From JAIBBD01 sp041390685 (GTDB lineage: Bacteria > Chloroflexota > Dehalococcoidia > UBA2979): a stretch of DNA of 64,000 nucleotides. The DNA lies in NCBI GenBank assembly GCA_041390685.1, contig JAWKPL010000001.1:1984001-2048000 (forward strand), written 5' to 3'. Below, one piece after another: positions 16,797 through 25,187 of the stretch. The number at the start of each line of letters is the position of its first letter. Within the stretch, counting starts at the first letter, position 1. Position numbers and translations under genes: made by a program. The notes beneath the pieces were generated by a model, which worked only from the letters and a program-made list of their open reading frames with translations, was not told the DNA's origin and searched no databases.

Positions 16797-16940
16797 CTAC
16801 TGGTGCTCGGAGGGCGTGGGGTGGTGCTGCCACTCGCAGTCGCGGCACACGAAGCGCTCGCAGCCTGCGCAGGACTGGACGGTGGCGGTGCCACAGTGGA
16901 TACACGCGCCGACGCGGGTAGTGAGCCGGTAGGTTGCCAT
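16797..16940 (-). CDS. 47-residue zinc-finger-like small protein
   Basis: Short gene of 47 codons plus TAG that encodes three CxxC pairs: CIHC (Cys13, Cys16), CAGC (Cys24, Cys27) and CRDC (Cys32, Cys35), followed by WQHHP with two His. The spacing resembles a cross-brace or B-box-like zinc module that could hold two metal ions. Start at ATG 16940, exactly six bases after TACCAT on the minus strand, the leaderless geometry seen elsewhere here. The dense, regular cysteine pattern in frame is unlikely by chance. Function is unknown. It lies between dedA and a two-segment membrane protein gene in the same orientation. Confidence 0.75.
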   Translation of the reverse strand: MATYRLTTRVGACIHCGTATVQSCAGCERFVCRDCEWQHHPTPSEHQ

Positions 16941-16946
16941 GATCGG

Positions 16947-16952
16947 ATGGTA
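16947..16952 (-). promoter_or_regulatory. Putative leaderless -10 box of the 47-residue gene
   Basis: On the minus strand TACCAT is followed by CCGATC and then the ATG of the small cysteine-rich gene, a six-base spacing that fits leaderless transcription. Confidence 0.45.
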
Positions 16953-16982
16953 CCGCTTCTGACGCCGTGCCGCTGGAGCGGC

Positions 16983-17294
16983 TTACAGCCAGACCCAGCT
17001 GTCGTACGCGAAGCTCGCGACGAGCATCGCCACGGTCGCGGCCATCAGGGTGAGTGCCAGGCCCCACACGAACACCTGGTTCAGCGGGTTGATCCTCGTC
17101 CGTCGCCTCCGGACGGCCGCGCTCGACGGCGCCCCGGCCGTTTCGTGGTAGCCGGCGCGCTCGCCGCCGCGGAAGGCGATGCTCGCGAGGAGCACCATGA
17201 GCAAGAGGAACGGGACCGCGACGATAAACGCAATCACCTCGATCACTGGCACTGGGAGCCCCCACTTCCGTCGACGTCGACCGCCCGCAATCAT
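16983..17294 (-). CDS. Small two-segment membrane protein
   Basis: 103 residues, not recognised. A basic N-terminus (GGRRRRKWG) precedes a hydrophobic helix at about 15-40 (VIEVIAFIVAVPFLLLMVLL). A basic, soluble stretch with AVRRRRTRINP follows, then a second helix reaching almost to the C-terminus (VFVWGLALTLMAATVAMLV). This is a hairpin topology with cytoplasmic positive charges by the inside-positive rule. Start taken at ATG 17294, with AGAGG upstream; a GTG at 17312 is an alternative. It runs toward the 47-residue cysteine gene and could be transcribed with it. Confidence 0.55.
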   Translation of the reverse strand: MIAGGRRRRKWGLPVPVIEVIAFIVAVPFLLLMVLLASIAFRGGERAGYHETAGAPSSAAVRRRRTRINPLNQVFVWGLALTLMAATVAMLVASFAYDSWVWL

Positions 17295-17352
17295 ATCGGC
17301 GCCTCTGTGCACGGTGAAGCGCTGCTAAGCTCGGGGCGGTGGAGGACGGACA

Positions 17353-17904
17353 ATGACCGAGCTGCGCGCGGGCCGGCTCCTCGTGGCGACGCCGCTGCTC
17401 GACGACCCGAACTTCCGGCGCACGGTAGTGCTGCTGTGCTCGCAGGACGAGCGCGGATCGTTCGGGCTCGTCCTGAACCGGCCGCTCGAGGCTGCGGTGG
17501 TCGACCTGGCGCCGGAATGGCGCGGCTTCGTGACCGCTCCGCCAGTGCTCTTCGCCGGCGGGCCGGTCGACCGTGCCCAGGCGTTCGCACTCGGATGGAG
17601 CGCCCGCACGCGAGTCGAGTCGTGGTGGACGCCTCTCGGCGGCGGCGTGGGACTCCTGAGCCTCCAGGGGGAACCGGACGGGCTCGATGGCATCGAGCAG
17701 GTCCGTCTGTTCGTCGGCTATGCGGGCTGGGGTGCCGGCCAACTCGAGGGGGAAGTATCCGAGGAAGCCTGGTTCGTCCTCGACGCGGCCCCGGAGGACG
17801 CGTTCAGCGCGCATCCAGAGCGCCTCTGGCATGAGGTGCTGGGACGTCAGCGCGGCGAGCTACGGCTGCTTGCGCACTTCCCGCCAGACCCGCGGCTGAA
17901 CTAG
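17353..17904 (+). CDS. algH: YqgE/AlgH family protein
   Basis: 183-residue protein of the UPF0301/AlgH family. LRAGRLLVATPLLDDPNFRRTVVLL is the family N-terminus, and GSFGLVLNRPL, FAGGPVD and VRLFVGYAGWGAGQLEGE are the other conserved blocks. AlgH was named for an effect on alginate production in Pseudomonas; the molecular role is unclear. The ATG at 17353 has GGTGGAGGACGG upstream. An IS481-type element is inserted 13 bases after the stop and does not disrupt this gene. Confidence 0.93.
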   Translation: MTELRAGRLLVATPLLDDPNFRRTVVLLCSQDERGSFGLVLNRPLEAAVVDLAPEWRGFVTAPPVLFAGGPVDRAQAFALGWSARTRVESWWTPLGGGVGLLSLQGEPDGLDGIEQVRLFVGYAGWGAGQLEGEVSEEAWFVLDAAPEDAFSAHPERLWHEVLGRQRGELRLLAHFPPDPRLN

Positions 17905-17917
17905 GCCCGGTCCTCGA

Positions 17918-18931
17918 CTAGCTGTGCTGTTCTGGGAGGTTGATGCGGCTCACCGGTGGGAGACCGTCGAGGGCGGTGTGGCCTCGGTGATGGTTGTACC
18001 GGTGGAGCCAGCTGTCCAGCGCTCGGGTACGCTGCAGCTCTGAGCGATACATACGGACGTAGGCCCACTCCTCCAGAAGGGTGCGGTTGAAGCGCTCCAC
18101 CTTGCCGTTCGTCTGAGGCCGGTAGGGACGCGTGAAGCGATGCCGGATGCTCGCGGCTGAGCAAGCGCGCGCGAAGTTCCCGCTGCGGTAGGCGGAGCCG
18201 TTGTCCGTGAGCACCGACCGCACCATCACTCCCCGCTCGGCGAACCAGGCCAATGCCCGCTGCCAGAAGCCCACGGTCGTTGTGGCGCGCTCGTCAGGGA
18301 GCACCTCGCTGTAGGCCAGCCGCGAACAGTCGTCGACCACCGAGTGGATGAAGGCATAGCCGACGCGGCTGTGTCCGCCGTGGCCGTCCTTCCCGCGACC
18401 GTGCGCCCGCCAACCGCCACCGTGAGGGATACGCCCGAGCTTCTTGATGTCCATGTGCACCAGGTCGCCCGGGCGCTCGTGCTCGTAGCGGCGGATCACC
18501 TCACCGGTCGGCCGGTCTAGCCAACGCAGCTGGCGCAGGCCGAGCCGGCACAGGATGCGGTAGACCGTCGACGCCGCCATCCCGAGTCGGAACGCGATGC
18601 GGCCCGGCCCGAGCTTCTCCCGTCTGCGCAAGTCCTCGACTCGCCGCTCCACCGTCCGTGGCGTTCGGCGTGGGCTGCGGTGGGGGCGCGAGGAGCGGTC
18701 CTGGAGCCCCGGCTCTCCCTCCGTCAGCCAGCGCCGCCACCAGCGACTCGCCGTGGTGCGGGAGACACCCATCTCCGCGGCGACGTGGGCGATCGGACGA
18801 CCAGCAGCAATGCGCCGGACAAGGATCAACCGTCCCGCTCGCGTGAGTCGTGCATTAGCGTGTAAGGAGGACCTCCCGGGGTGATGTGACTGTGGTAGCC
18901 ACACCTTCTCCGGGAGGTCCCCTTCGATCAC
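17918..18931 (-). CDS. IS481-family DDE transposase
   Basis: 337-residue integrase-core transposase. An N-terminal helix-turn-helix (SLHANARLTRAGRLILVRRI, then VAAEMGVSRTTASRWWRRW) precedes the DDE core: Asp in LVHMDIKKLGRI, Asp in SVLTDNGSAYRS and Glu in PQTNGKVERFNRTL. All three catalytic residues are intact, so the element may be functional. It starts with GTG at 18931. The stop codon TAG (17918-17920) lies in the CTAG that flanks the element, so the target duplication itself appears to supply the transposase stop. Confidence 0.93.
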   Translation of the reverse strand: MIEGDLPEKVWLPQSHHPGRSSLHANARLTRAGRLILVRRIAAGRPIAHVAAEMGVSRTTASRWWRRWLTEGEPGLQDRSSRPHRSPRRTPRTVERRVEDLRRREKLGPGRIAFRLGMAASTVYRILCRLGLRQLRWLDRPTGEVIRRYEHERPGDLVHMDIKKLGRIPHGGGWRAHGRGKDGHGGHSRVGYAFIHSVVDDCSRLAYSEVLPDERATTTVGFWQRALAWFAERGVMVRSVLTDNGSAYRSGNFARACSAASIRHRFTRPYRPQTNGKVERFNRTLLEEWAYVRMYRSELQRTRALDSWLHRYNHHRGHTALDGLPPVSRINLPEQHS

Positions 18932-18965
18932 CGGGTCGTGCTAACAACCTCTGTGGACGTCACAA
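17922..18965 (-). mobile_element. IS481-type insertion sequence with CTAG target duplication
   Basis: A 1,044-bp element flanked by CTAG on both sides (17918-17921 and 18966-18969). The ends are imperfect inverted repeats: the left begins CTGTGCTGTTCTGGGAGGTTG, and read inward from the right is TTGTGACGTCCACAGAGGTTG, giving about two-thirds identity. The right CTAG holds the stop codon of the neighbouring spermidine-synthase-like gene, so insertion occurred exactly at that stop without damaging it. Exact boundaries follow from the repeats and the four-base duplication and are not confirmed by an empty site. Confidence 0.8.
18869..18920. repeat. 11-bp inverted repeat in the transposase 5' region
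   Basis: GGACCTCCCGG at 18869-18879 pairs perfectly with CCGGGAGGTCC at 18910-18920, only 11 bases inside the transposase start. The loop contains a smaller hairpin, TGTGG/CCACA at 18891-18903. Such folds near an IS gene start can limit translation of readthrough transcripts, as known for some elements; here that role is inference. Confidence 0.7.
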
Positions 18966-21167
18966 CTAGTACAGGCGCGTCAGGCTCAGGACGTTGCTGT
19001 AGTCATCGGTCCACAGCCGCGGCGCGCGGGCGTTATCCGGCCATGCCGCGAGTCGGCCAGCGACGTCCGGCGTTTCGAGGAACGCGCGATTGCTCGTCAC
19101 GAGCACCCACACGCTGGCGAGGACGCCTTCGCCGTCGCCCTCGAGACCGGAGACCCAGTGCGCCTCCTTGCCGTTGCGGGCGGCAGCGGCGCGCACGACC
19201 GGGCTCAGGTCTACATGGCGGTTCGAGATGTTGATCGCCAGCACTCCGTCCGGCTTGAGCACGCTCCAGTAGAGGTCGAACGCCTCCCTGGTGAGCAGGT
19301 GCACGGGGATGGCGTCGCTCGTGAACGCGTCGAGCACCAGCACGTCGAACGCGAGCTCCGCGCCGTGGTCGACCTGCCGCTCGAGGACGGTGCGGCCGTC
19401 TCCGTGCAGCACGTGGAGGTGTGCGCCGCGCTCTCGGGCGTCCGCGAGGAAGGTGAAGTGCTCTTCGGCCAGCCGCGTCACCATCGGGTTGATTTCGTAG
19501 AAGCGCCACTCGTCGTCAGGGCGGGCGTACGCGGCGAGCATCCCGGCGCCGAGGCCGATCACGCCCATGGACAGCTCAGGGTCGGGCTTAACGTAATTGC
19601 GCAGCGTGACGCCGACGCCGCTGTTCGGGCCGTAGTAGGCGCCCACCACCGTCCGCTTCTCCGGCTGGGTGTACTGGAACCCGTGCAGGATGCGACCGTG
19701 CTCCATGACCACCATCCGCGCGTCCGGGAACTCCCGGTTGAACTCGAAGACCCGCACCGAGCCGTAGAAGTTGCGGTCGCGCGCGAGGAGATCGCGGCCG
19801 GCTCGTTGCACGTCTCGCACGAGGAGGGCAGCAAGCACCGCGATGCCGGCCAGCGCCGCCCCACCGCCCACCAGCATCAGCCGCCGCCCCGGAGCGGGGC
19901 TGTCCTCCGTCTCGCTATGCTCGCGGCGGAACACCTCGAGCGCTCGGGCGCCGAGGACCAGCATCGGGGTCAGCGCCAGCGTCAGGTGGTACTCCCAGTA
20001 GCCGCGGAAGACCACGGGCGCGACGAGGGCCACGAAGACCCCTCCCAACGCGCCCCCGACGGCCACCGCCAGGTAGAACGCCGTCAGGTGGCGGGCGGCC
20101 GGTCGCAGCCGCACCAGCTCGCCGTGCAGCACGAAGCAGCACATGAACAGCGCGAACGAGTACAGCAGGACCTGCCACAGCACCTCGAAACCGACCTTGT
20201 TCATCACGTAGACCCCGGCAGCGAGGCCCAGCGCGAGCAGCAGCAGGTCACGGGAGGGGCGGTAGGCGCGCTCATCGCCAAAGCAGAGGATGAACGTCAC
20301 CAGGTACAGCGAGAGCGGCACGACCCACAGCAGCGGAATGGCGGCCACATCCTGGGTGAGCTGATTCGTGGTCGCGATGAGCAAGGCGGAGGCGCACGCC
20401 GGCAGCGACAGCCAGAACGCGACCCCGGAAGCGGTGATCGGTGCGCCTGGCAACTCCTCGGCGGGATCGAGGGGGTGCGGCGGCACCAGCGCTCCACGGC
20501 GATTGGCGCGGATGAAGCCGAGCGCGAGCGTGCCGCAGAGTAGCACGAACAGGACATAACTGCCTGACCACAGCCACGCCTGTGCGCGCAGCCCGAGGAA
20601 GCGCTCGAAGAGGACCGGGTAGGACAGGAGCGCGAGCAGCGAGCCGGCATTCGAGAGTGCGTAGAGGCGGTACGGGGAGGTTGTCGGGTGGTCGTGCGTG
20701 AACCAGCGCTGGATGAGCGGCGCCGTCGAGGAGAGCAGGAGGTACGGCGCGCCCACCGCCACCGTGAGCACCAGCAGAATGCGCCATGTCGGGTCGCCGG
20801 TGTCGTCGCCGCGCAGCGACTCCCGAGGAATGATGGGCAGGGCGGCGGCGGCGAGGATGAGCAAGACGAGGTGCACGAGGCCCTGCCTGCCCGGCGACAG
20901 CCGGTCGGAGACGAAGTGCGCGTACGCGTACCCACCGATCAGGGCGACCTGGAAGAAGAGCATCGTGGTCGTCCAGACCGCGGAACCGCCCCCGAACCAG
21001 GGGAGGATGTACTTTCCGATGAGGGGCTGGACCTGGAAGAGTAAGAACGCGCTCAGGAACGTGGTCGCGGCGTACAGGGCAACCGGAAAGCGGCCACGTT
21101 CCGGGGGCACCTCGACGCTCGCGCTAGACTCGGATGGAGTGCGCATCCCGTCCTCGACGGCTGTCAT
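18966..21167 (-). CDS. Membrane-fused spermidine synthase-like protein
   Basis: 733 residues. The N-terminal half (about 30-420) is a multi-segment membrane region starting ALYAATTFLSAFLLFQVQPLIGKY, typical of the fused MFS/spermidine synthase group. The C-terminal part (about 470-733) is a Rossmann methyltransferase-like domain with GVIGLGAGMLAAYA, EINPMV and FDVLVLDAFTSDAIPVHLLT. Whether these proteins make polyamines is unproven. The SpeE-type acidic motif is retained as LDAFTSD. The TAG stop is inside the CTAG duplicated by the IS481 element, so the protein end is intact. Start ATG 21167 has a GAGGC upstream and a TACCAT box further up. Confidence 0.88.
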   Translation of the reverse strand: MTAVEDGMRTPSESSASVEVPPERGRFPVALYAATTFLSAFLLFQVQPLIGKYILPWFGGGSAVWTTTMLFFQVALIGGYAYAHFVSDRLSPGRQGLVHLVLLILAAAALPIIPRESLRGDDTGDPTWRILLVLTVAVGAPYLLLSSTAPLIQRWFTHDHPTTSPYRLYALSNAGSLLALLSYPVLFERFLGLRAQAWLWSGSYVLFVLLCGTLALGFIRANRRGALVPPHPLDPAEELPGAPITASGVAFWLSLPACASALLIATTNQLTQDVAAIPLLWVVPLSLYLVTFILCFGDERAYRPSRDLLLLALGLAAGVYVMNKVGFEVLWQVLLYSFALFMCCFVLHGELVRLRPAARHLTAFYLAVAVGGALGGVFVALVAPVVFRGYWEYHLTLALTPMLVLGARALEVFRREHSETEDSPAPGRRLMLVGGGAALAGIAVLAALLVRDVQRAGRDLLARDRNFYGSVRVFEFNREFPDARMVVMEHGRILHGFQYTQPEKRTVVGAYYGPNSGVGVTLRNYVKPDPELSMGVIGLGAGMLAAYARPDDEWRFYEINPMVTRLAEEHFTFLADARERGAHLHVLHGDGRTVLERQVDHGAELAFDVLVLDAFTSDAIPVHLLTREAFDLYWSVLKPDGVLAINISNRHVDLSPVVRAAAARNGKEAHWVSGLEGDGEGVLASVWVLVTSNRAFLETPDVAGRLAAWPDNARAPRLWTDDYSNVLSLTRLY

Positions 21168-21402
21168 CGCTGCCTCGATGTCACGTCCACGGCGCTATGG
21201 TATCGGGCGGGCCCGCGGGGCGGCGATCCGTTGAGGCTGACAGCCAAGCGTGCTTGAATGCCGCCTGCGGAAGCGCATACGGTTGCGGGCGCGTACGGTA
21301 CCTCAAGCCGCTCCCACGCAGGCGGCGACGCCCGAGGGGCAGTGATGCAAAGCCCGCCCGCCTGCATTGACCGCCCTCGGATGGGAAGGACGCCGCGACT
21401 CC
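21168..21402. other. Intergenic region with inverted repeats
   Basis: 235 bp between divergent genes. GCCGCCTGCG near 21258 is matched by its complement CGCAGGCGGC near 21321, and a shorter ATGCA/TGCAT pair brackets the stretch near 21343-21367. These may be regulatory or form an RNA structure in the leader of the plus-strand gene. I see no gene here. Confidence 0.4.
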
Positions 21403-23130
21403 ATGCGTCAGATCGGTGAGCCGTCGGCCATCGAGTCCGAGGACGCGGCCGCCGAGGAACGACTCGTCCCAGCGGACCACCTCTATCTGCTCGGGGCGGT
21501 GGCGGCGGTGGCCCTCGGCGTCGGCATCCGCGCCGCACACGTCTTCGCGACGAATTTCCCGCTCAACGACGGCGGGCTCTTCTACCAGATGGCCCGCGAC
21601 TTGCAGGCGAACGACTATCGCTTGCCCGAGACGACGGCGTACAACGTCGCGTCGTTGCCGTTCACGTACCCGCCGCTCGGGCTCTACGTCTCCGCGTTGC
21701 TCGACACCGTGACGCCATTCAGCCTGCTGGACCTCTTCCGGCTGCTTCCGCTGTTATACACGTCCCTCTCGATCGTGGCCTTCTTCTTCCTCGCGCGGCG
21801 GATCCTCGACTCCCGGGCGGCGGTCGTGGCGGCGACGTTCGCGTTCGCGCTCGTCCCGAGGAGTTACATCTGGTTGTTGATGGGCGGCGGCGTCACACGG
21901 GGGCTGGGGCTGCTCATGGCCATCATCGCCCTCCACGAGGTGCATCGCACGTTCACCACGTTCAAGATGCGCTACGCCTTCAGCGCCGCCGTGTTCAGCG
22001 GCCTGACCGTGCTGAGCCACCTGGAGACCGGCTGGTTCCTCGCCTTCAGCATCGCGGTGTTCTTCCTCTTCTTCGGGAAGGAGCGCCACTCGGTCACCAG
22101 CTCGGTGGTCGTCGCGGGTTCAACGCTGCTCGTGATCCTGCCCTGGCTCCTGGCCGTGCTCAGCGCGCACGGCAGCGAGCCGTTCTTCTCCGCGAACAGT
22201 TCCGGCGGCTCAGTGTTTTCAGGCGGGGCCGTGACGGAGTACGCGCTGACCTCGCTGGTGCGACTCATCTCAACGAGCGAGCCGTACTTCCCGCTGATCG
22301 GAGTGCTCGGGGTCGTCGGACTGCTCCCAGCGCTCAAGCACCGGCTCTTCGCGCTTCCAGTGTGGTGGGCCGCCACCATCCTCCTCGATGTCCGCGCGTT
22401 CCCGACGTTCACGACACTTCCCATCGCGCTGCTTGCGGGCATGGCGGTGAGCGACGTCGTGATCCCGATGCTCGCCCGAGGACGGGAACGCTGGCCCGAT
22501 CTGACGCTCGTCGGCCGAGGAAACGGGGCGTCCGAGCAGCGTGGCGTGCGGTATGTGTCGTGGCCCGGCTGGACACTGATGGCCGTCCTGGGAGTGATGC
22601 TCGTGTATGCCCTCGTCGGGTCGATGCTGCGCAAGCCCGGACTGGGCGGTGAAGGCGAGTACCTCGTCAGCCTGACCGAGGGGCAGCGCACCGCGATGCA
22701 CTGGGTCGAGGAGCGTACTCCGGCGGGCAGTTCGTTCCTCGTCATCCCGCGCGGCCCCTGGCAGGTGGACAAGGAAGCCGAGTGGTTCCCGGTGCTTGCC
22801 GACCGCGAGAGCGTGGCCACGGTCCAGGGCACCGAGTGGCTGCCGGATGGAGGGTTCGATGAGGCCGTCGCTGCCTTCGACCGCGCGTGGGACTGTGGAT
22901 TCCAGGGCTCGGATTGCCTCGCGCGGTGGGCCGAGACGAACAGTACGACGTTCGACTACGTGTACCTCACGCGGAACGACCGCTTTCAGTGCTGCGGCAC
23001 CCTCGTGCGGTCGCTCGAGGAGGACGAGGACTACGTCAAAGTGTTCGAGGGTCCCGGGGGTACCATCTTCCGGGTTGTGGGTGATTTGACGGACAGCACG
23101 GACGCCGAGGAGGACGACACCAGCTCCTGA
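21403..23130 (+). CDS. Membrane glycosyltransferase-like protein (GT39/ArnT-like topology)
   Basis: 575 residues with about ten membrane segments. A soluble N-terminus of about 30 residues leads into LYLLGAVAAVALGVGIRAAHV. The first periplasmic loop has FPLNDGGLFYQMARDLQAN, resembling the Asp-containing loop of dolichyl/undecaprenyl-phosphate-sugar transferases, and YPPLGLYV follows. The C-terminal 150 residues are soluble, with CCGTLVRSLEEDEDY near the end. The donor and acceptor are unknown. ATG at 21403 is chosen; a start at 21367 is possible. It is not clearly part of an operon. Confidence 0.7.
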   Translation: MRQIGEPSAIESEDAAAEERLVPADHLYLLGAVAAVALGVGIRAAHVFATNFPLNDGGLFYQMARDLQANDYRLPETTAYNVASLPFTYPPLGLYVSALLDTVTPFSLLDLFRLLPLLYTSLSIVAFFFLARRILDSRAAVVAATFAFALVPRSYIWLLMGGGVTRGLGLLMAIIALHEVHRTFTTFKMRYAFSAAVFSGLTVLSHLETGWFLAFSIAVFFLFFGKERHSVTSSVVVAGSTLLVILPWLLAVLSAHGSEPFFSANSSGGSVFSGGAVTEYALTSLVRLISTSEPYFPLIGVLGVVGLLPALKHRLFALPVWWAATILLDVRAFPTFTTLPIALLAGMAVSDVVIPMLARGRERWPDLTLVGRGNGASEQRGVRYVSWPGWTLMAVLGVMLVYALVGSMLRKPGLGGEGEYLVSLTEGQRTAMHWVEERTPAGSSFLVIPRGPWQVDKEAEWFPVLADRESVATVQGTEWLPDGGFDEAVAAFDRAWDCGFQGSDCLARWAETNSTTFDYVYLTRNDRFQCCGTLVRSLEEDEDYVKVFEGPGGTIFRVVGDLTDSTDAEEDDTSS

Positions 23131-23185
23131 TCTCCGACGTAGACTCGGTGCGTCCCCGACAGTTCGAGCGAGCGAGGAGGCCCCG

Positions 23186-24334
23186 ATGTACGACCCCGTC
23201 GCAGCCGCGCGCGTGTTGCAGCCGCGCATCCGCGAGGCAGCCAGCCGGATCGAGGAGCAGCGCCGCTTGCCGATGGACCTCGTCGACGCGATGCGCGACG
23301 CGGGGCTGTTCCACATGACGATTCCCGCTTCGATCGGCGGGCATGAATCGAGTCCCGTCGCCGCGGCCCGCGCCGTTGAGGAGATCGCCCGTGCCGATGG
23401 CTCCGCGGGCTGGTGCGTGATGCTCGCGGCGCAGTCGACCGGCTTCGCAGGTTTGATGCCGGAGTCGGAGGCCCGACAGGTCTTCGGCGACGGCGGCATC
23501 ATCGCCGGCACTGCGCGCCCGATCGGCCGCGCGGTCACCGTCCGCGAGCCCGCCGAGGGGTACCGCGTCTCCGGCCGCTGGCCGTTCGCCAGCGGGTCCA
23601 GCCACGCGGACTGGTTCATGGGCGAATGCGTCGTCTACGACGGTGAGGCCCCACGCCTCGACGAACAGGGCAACCAGGTGACGCGCGCGGTGTTCGTCCC
23701 TCGGTCCGAGGTGACGACGTATGACACGTGGCACACAACGGGGCTCCGAGGCACGGCGAGCAACGACTTCTCCGTCGAGGATGTCTTCGTGCCGGCGGAG
23801 CGGGGCTTCCAGATGCTCGTTGTGGAGCCGCAGCACCCGTGGGTGCTGTATCAGTACCCGCAGCTGTTGTTCATGAACCACGGCAGCCACGCGCTCGGGC
23901 TGGCGCGCGCGGCGCTCGAGGCCGCCACCGAGGTCGCGCGGACGAAGCGCGGGTGGGGTGACCAGCCGCTGCGGGAGGTGCTGCGCGTGCAGTCGGTGAT
24001 CGCGGAGGCGACGGCGCTCATCGAATCGGCGCGCCACTACCTCTACGCGACCGCCGACGAACTGTGGGCGGCCGCGCAGGCGGGCGATGACGACACGACG
24101 GTGCTGCGGTCTCGGGTCCGCCTGGCGGCAAGCCACGCGGCGCGCTCCAGCACCGAGGCGATTGACCTGCTGCACGCGACGATGGGGACGAGCGCGGTCT
24201 TCGTCTCCAACCCGATCGAGCGGGTGTTTCGCGATATGCACACCGCCGCCGCGCACGTGATGATCGGCCAGCTGACGTACCAGGCCGCGGGGCGGGTGGA
24301 ACTGGGGATGGAGCCGGACTTCCCCTTCTTCTAA
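23186..24334 (+). CDS. Acyl-CoA dehydrogenase-fold flavin monooxygenase (HsaA-like)
   Basis: 382 residues of the acyl-CoA dehydrogenase fold. The order is typical for group D flavin monooxygenases such as HsaA: an N-terminal helical part (LPMDLVDAMRDAGLFHMTIP), GSAGWCVMLAAQSTGF, a beta domain with RVSGRWPFASGSSHADWF, WHTTGLRGTASNDFSVEDVFVP, and the helical C-terminus. No acyl-CoA dehydrogenase active-site Glu motif is evident. Such enzymes hydroxylate aromatic or related compounds with reduced flavin from a partner reductase. No reductase lies next to it, and the substrate is unknown. GAGGAGG precedes ATG 23186. Its stop shares CTAA with pgeF. Confidence 0.85.
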   Translation: MYDPVAAARVLQPRIREAASRIEEQRRLPMDLVDAMRDAGLFHMTIPASIGGHESSPVAAARAVEEIARADGSAGWCVMLAAQSTGFAGLMPESEARQVFGDGGIIAGTARPIGRAVTVREPAEGYRVSGRWPFASGSSHADWFMGECVVYDGEAPRLDEQGNQVTRAVFVPRSEVTTYDTWHTTGLRGTASNDFSVEDVFVPAERGFQMLVVEPQHPWVLYQYPQLLFMNHGSHALGLARAALEAATEVARTKRGWGDQPLREVLRVQSVIAEATALIESARHYLYATADELWAAAQAGDDDTTVLRSRVRLAASHAARSSTEAIDLLHATMGTSAVFVSNPIERVFRDMHTAAAHVMIGQLTYQAAGRVELGMEPDFPFF

Positions 24335-25089
24335 CCGCGGGCCGCCGCGCGGCCGATGAACGCGAGGCACGTCCCGTACTCGGCGTCTCCCGAGCGGCCG
24401 CGGAACGACCAGACGTCTGCGCCCCCGCACCGCGTGCAGATCCCTGACACCTCGACGGAGCCGACACCGGCGGCGCGCAGCTGTCGTGCGTTCGCGGCCC
24501 AGAGGTCGAACCGCCCGCCAGCGACGAGGTCGTCGCTACCGGGCCCGAGGCGGTCGCGCACGAGCTGGGCGCGCTCTTCGTCGATCGTGTAGCAGCACGG
24601 GCCGATCGAGGGGCCCAGCGCCGCCACCATCTCACCGGTGCGCACGCCACCGGCGGCCATCCCCTCGATCAGGTTGCGCGTGACGCCGAGGGACGTCCCT
24701 CGCCAACCGGCGTGGGCGACGCCAAGGGCGTTCGCGGCGCGGTCAGCCACGAGCACGGGCACACAGTCCGCCGCCACCACACCGAGCAGCAGGCCGTGCC
24801 GTGGGGTCCACAGGGCGTCCGCCTCGGGCCAGTCGGCGGGCACGTCCTCGACACGCACGACCTCCGCACCGTGCACCTGCTTCGCGCGCGCGAGCCCGGA
24901 GAAGCCGAGGCGTTCTGCGACCGCCTCGCGGTTGCGTCGCTGGACCTCGCGAGGCGTGGTCGTGTCGCCCATTGTGCCGAAGGCGCGTGTCGTGAAGCCG
25001 GCCACGAGCCCCATCGAGGAGAGCAGTGGCGAACGCAGCAGCCCGCCCTCTTCGTCCCAGGTCCGCACCCGAATCGCATCGACCGTCAT
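24331..25089 (-). CDS. pgeF: PgeF/LACC1-type purine nucleoside phosphorylase (polyphenol oxidase family)
   Basis: About 252 residues of the YfiH/DUF152 family. GLVAGFTTRAFG, AKQVHGAEVV, VAADCVPVLVADRA, GVAHAGWRGT and GPSIGPCCYTI hold the conserved His/Cys metal ligands, and FSFRGRSGDAEYG-type text (DVWSFRGRSGDAEYG) closes the domain. Members act as purine nucleoside phosphorylase/adenosine deaminase or edit peptidoglycan precursors. ATG 25089 is preferred to 25107 because TACCGT lies six bases upstream of it. Its stop overlaps the acyl-CoA dehydrogenase-type gene. Confidence 0.92.
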   Translation of the reverse strand: MTVDAIRVRTWDEEGGLLRSPLLSSMGLVAGFTTRAFGTMGDTTTPREVQRRNREAVAERLGFSGLARAKQVHGAEVVRVEDVPADWPEADALWTPRHGLLLGVVAADCVPVLVADRAANALGVAHAGWRGTSLGVTRNLIEGMAAGGVRTGEMVAALGPSIGPCCYTIDEERAQLVRDRLGPGSDDLVAGGRFDLWAANARQLRAAGVGSVEVSGICTRCGGADVWSFRGRSGDAEYGTCLAFIGRAAARG

Positions 25090-25095
25090 CGGGAC

Positions 25096-25101
25096 ACGGT
25101 A
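25096..25101 (-). promoter_or_regulatory. Putative leaderless -10 box of pgeF
   Basis: On the minus strand TACCGT is followed by GTCCCG and the ATG at 25089. The six-base spacing supports this start and a leaderless transcript. Confidence 0.45.
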
Positions 25102-25187
25102 TCGCATCGTGGCGAGCGATGCGGGGAGCGACGCGGCGGCGGGCGTTAGAATCGCTCGGAGCGACGGGACGGACGAGGACGGGAGCG

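Noticed and set aside
23036..24430. 464-codon minus-strand frame opposite the acyl-CoA-dehydrogenase-type gene
   Set aside because: No domain, and the sense gene is unambiguous.
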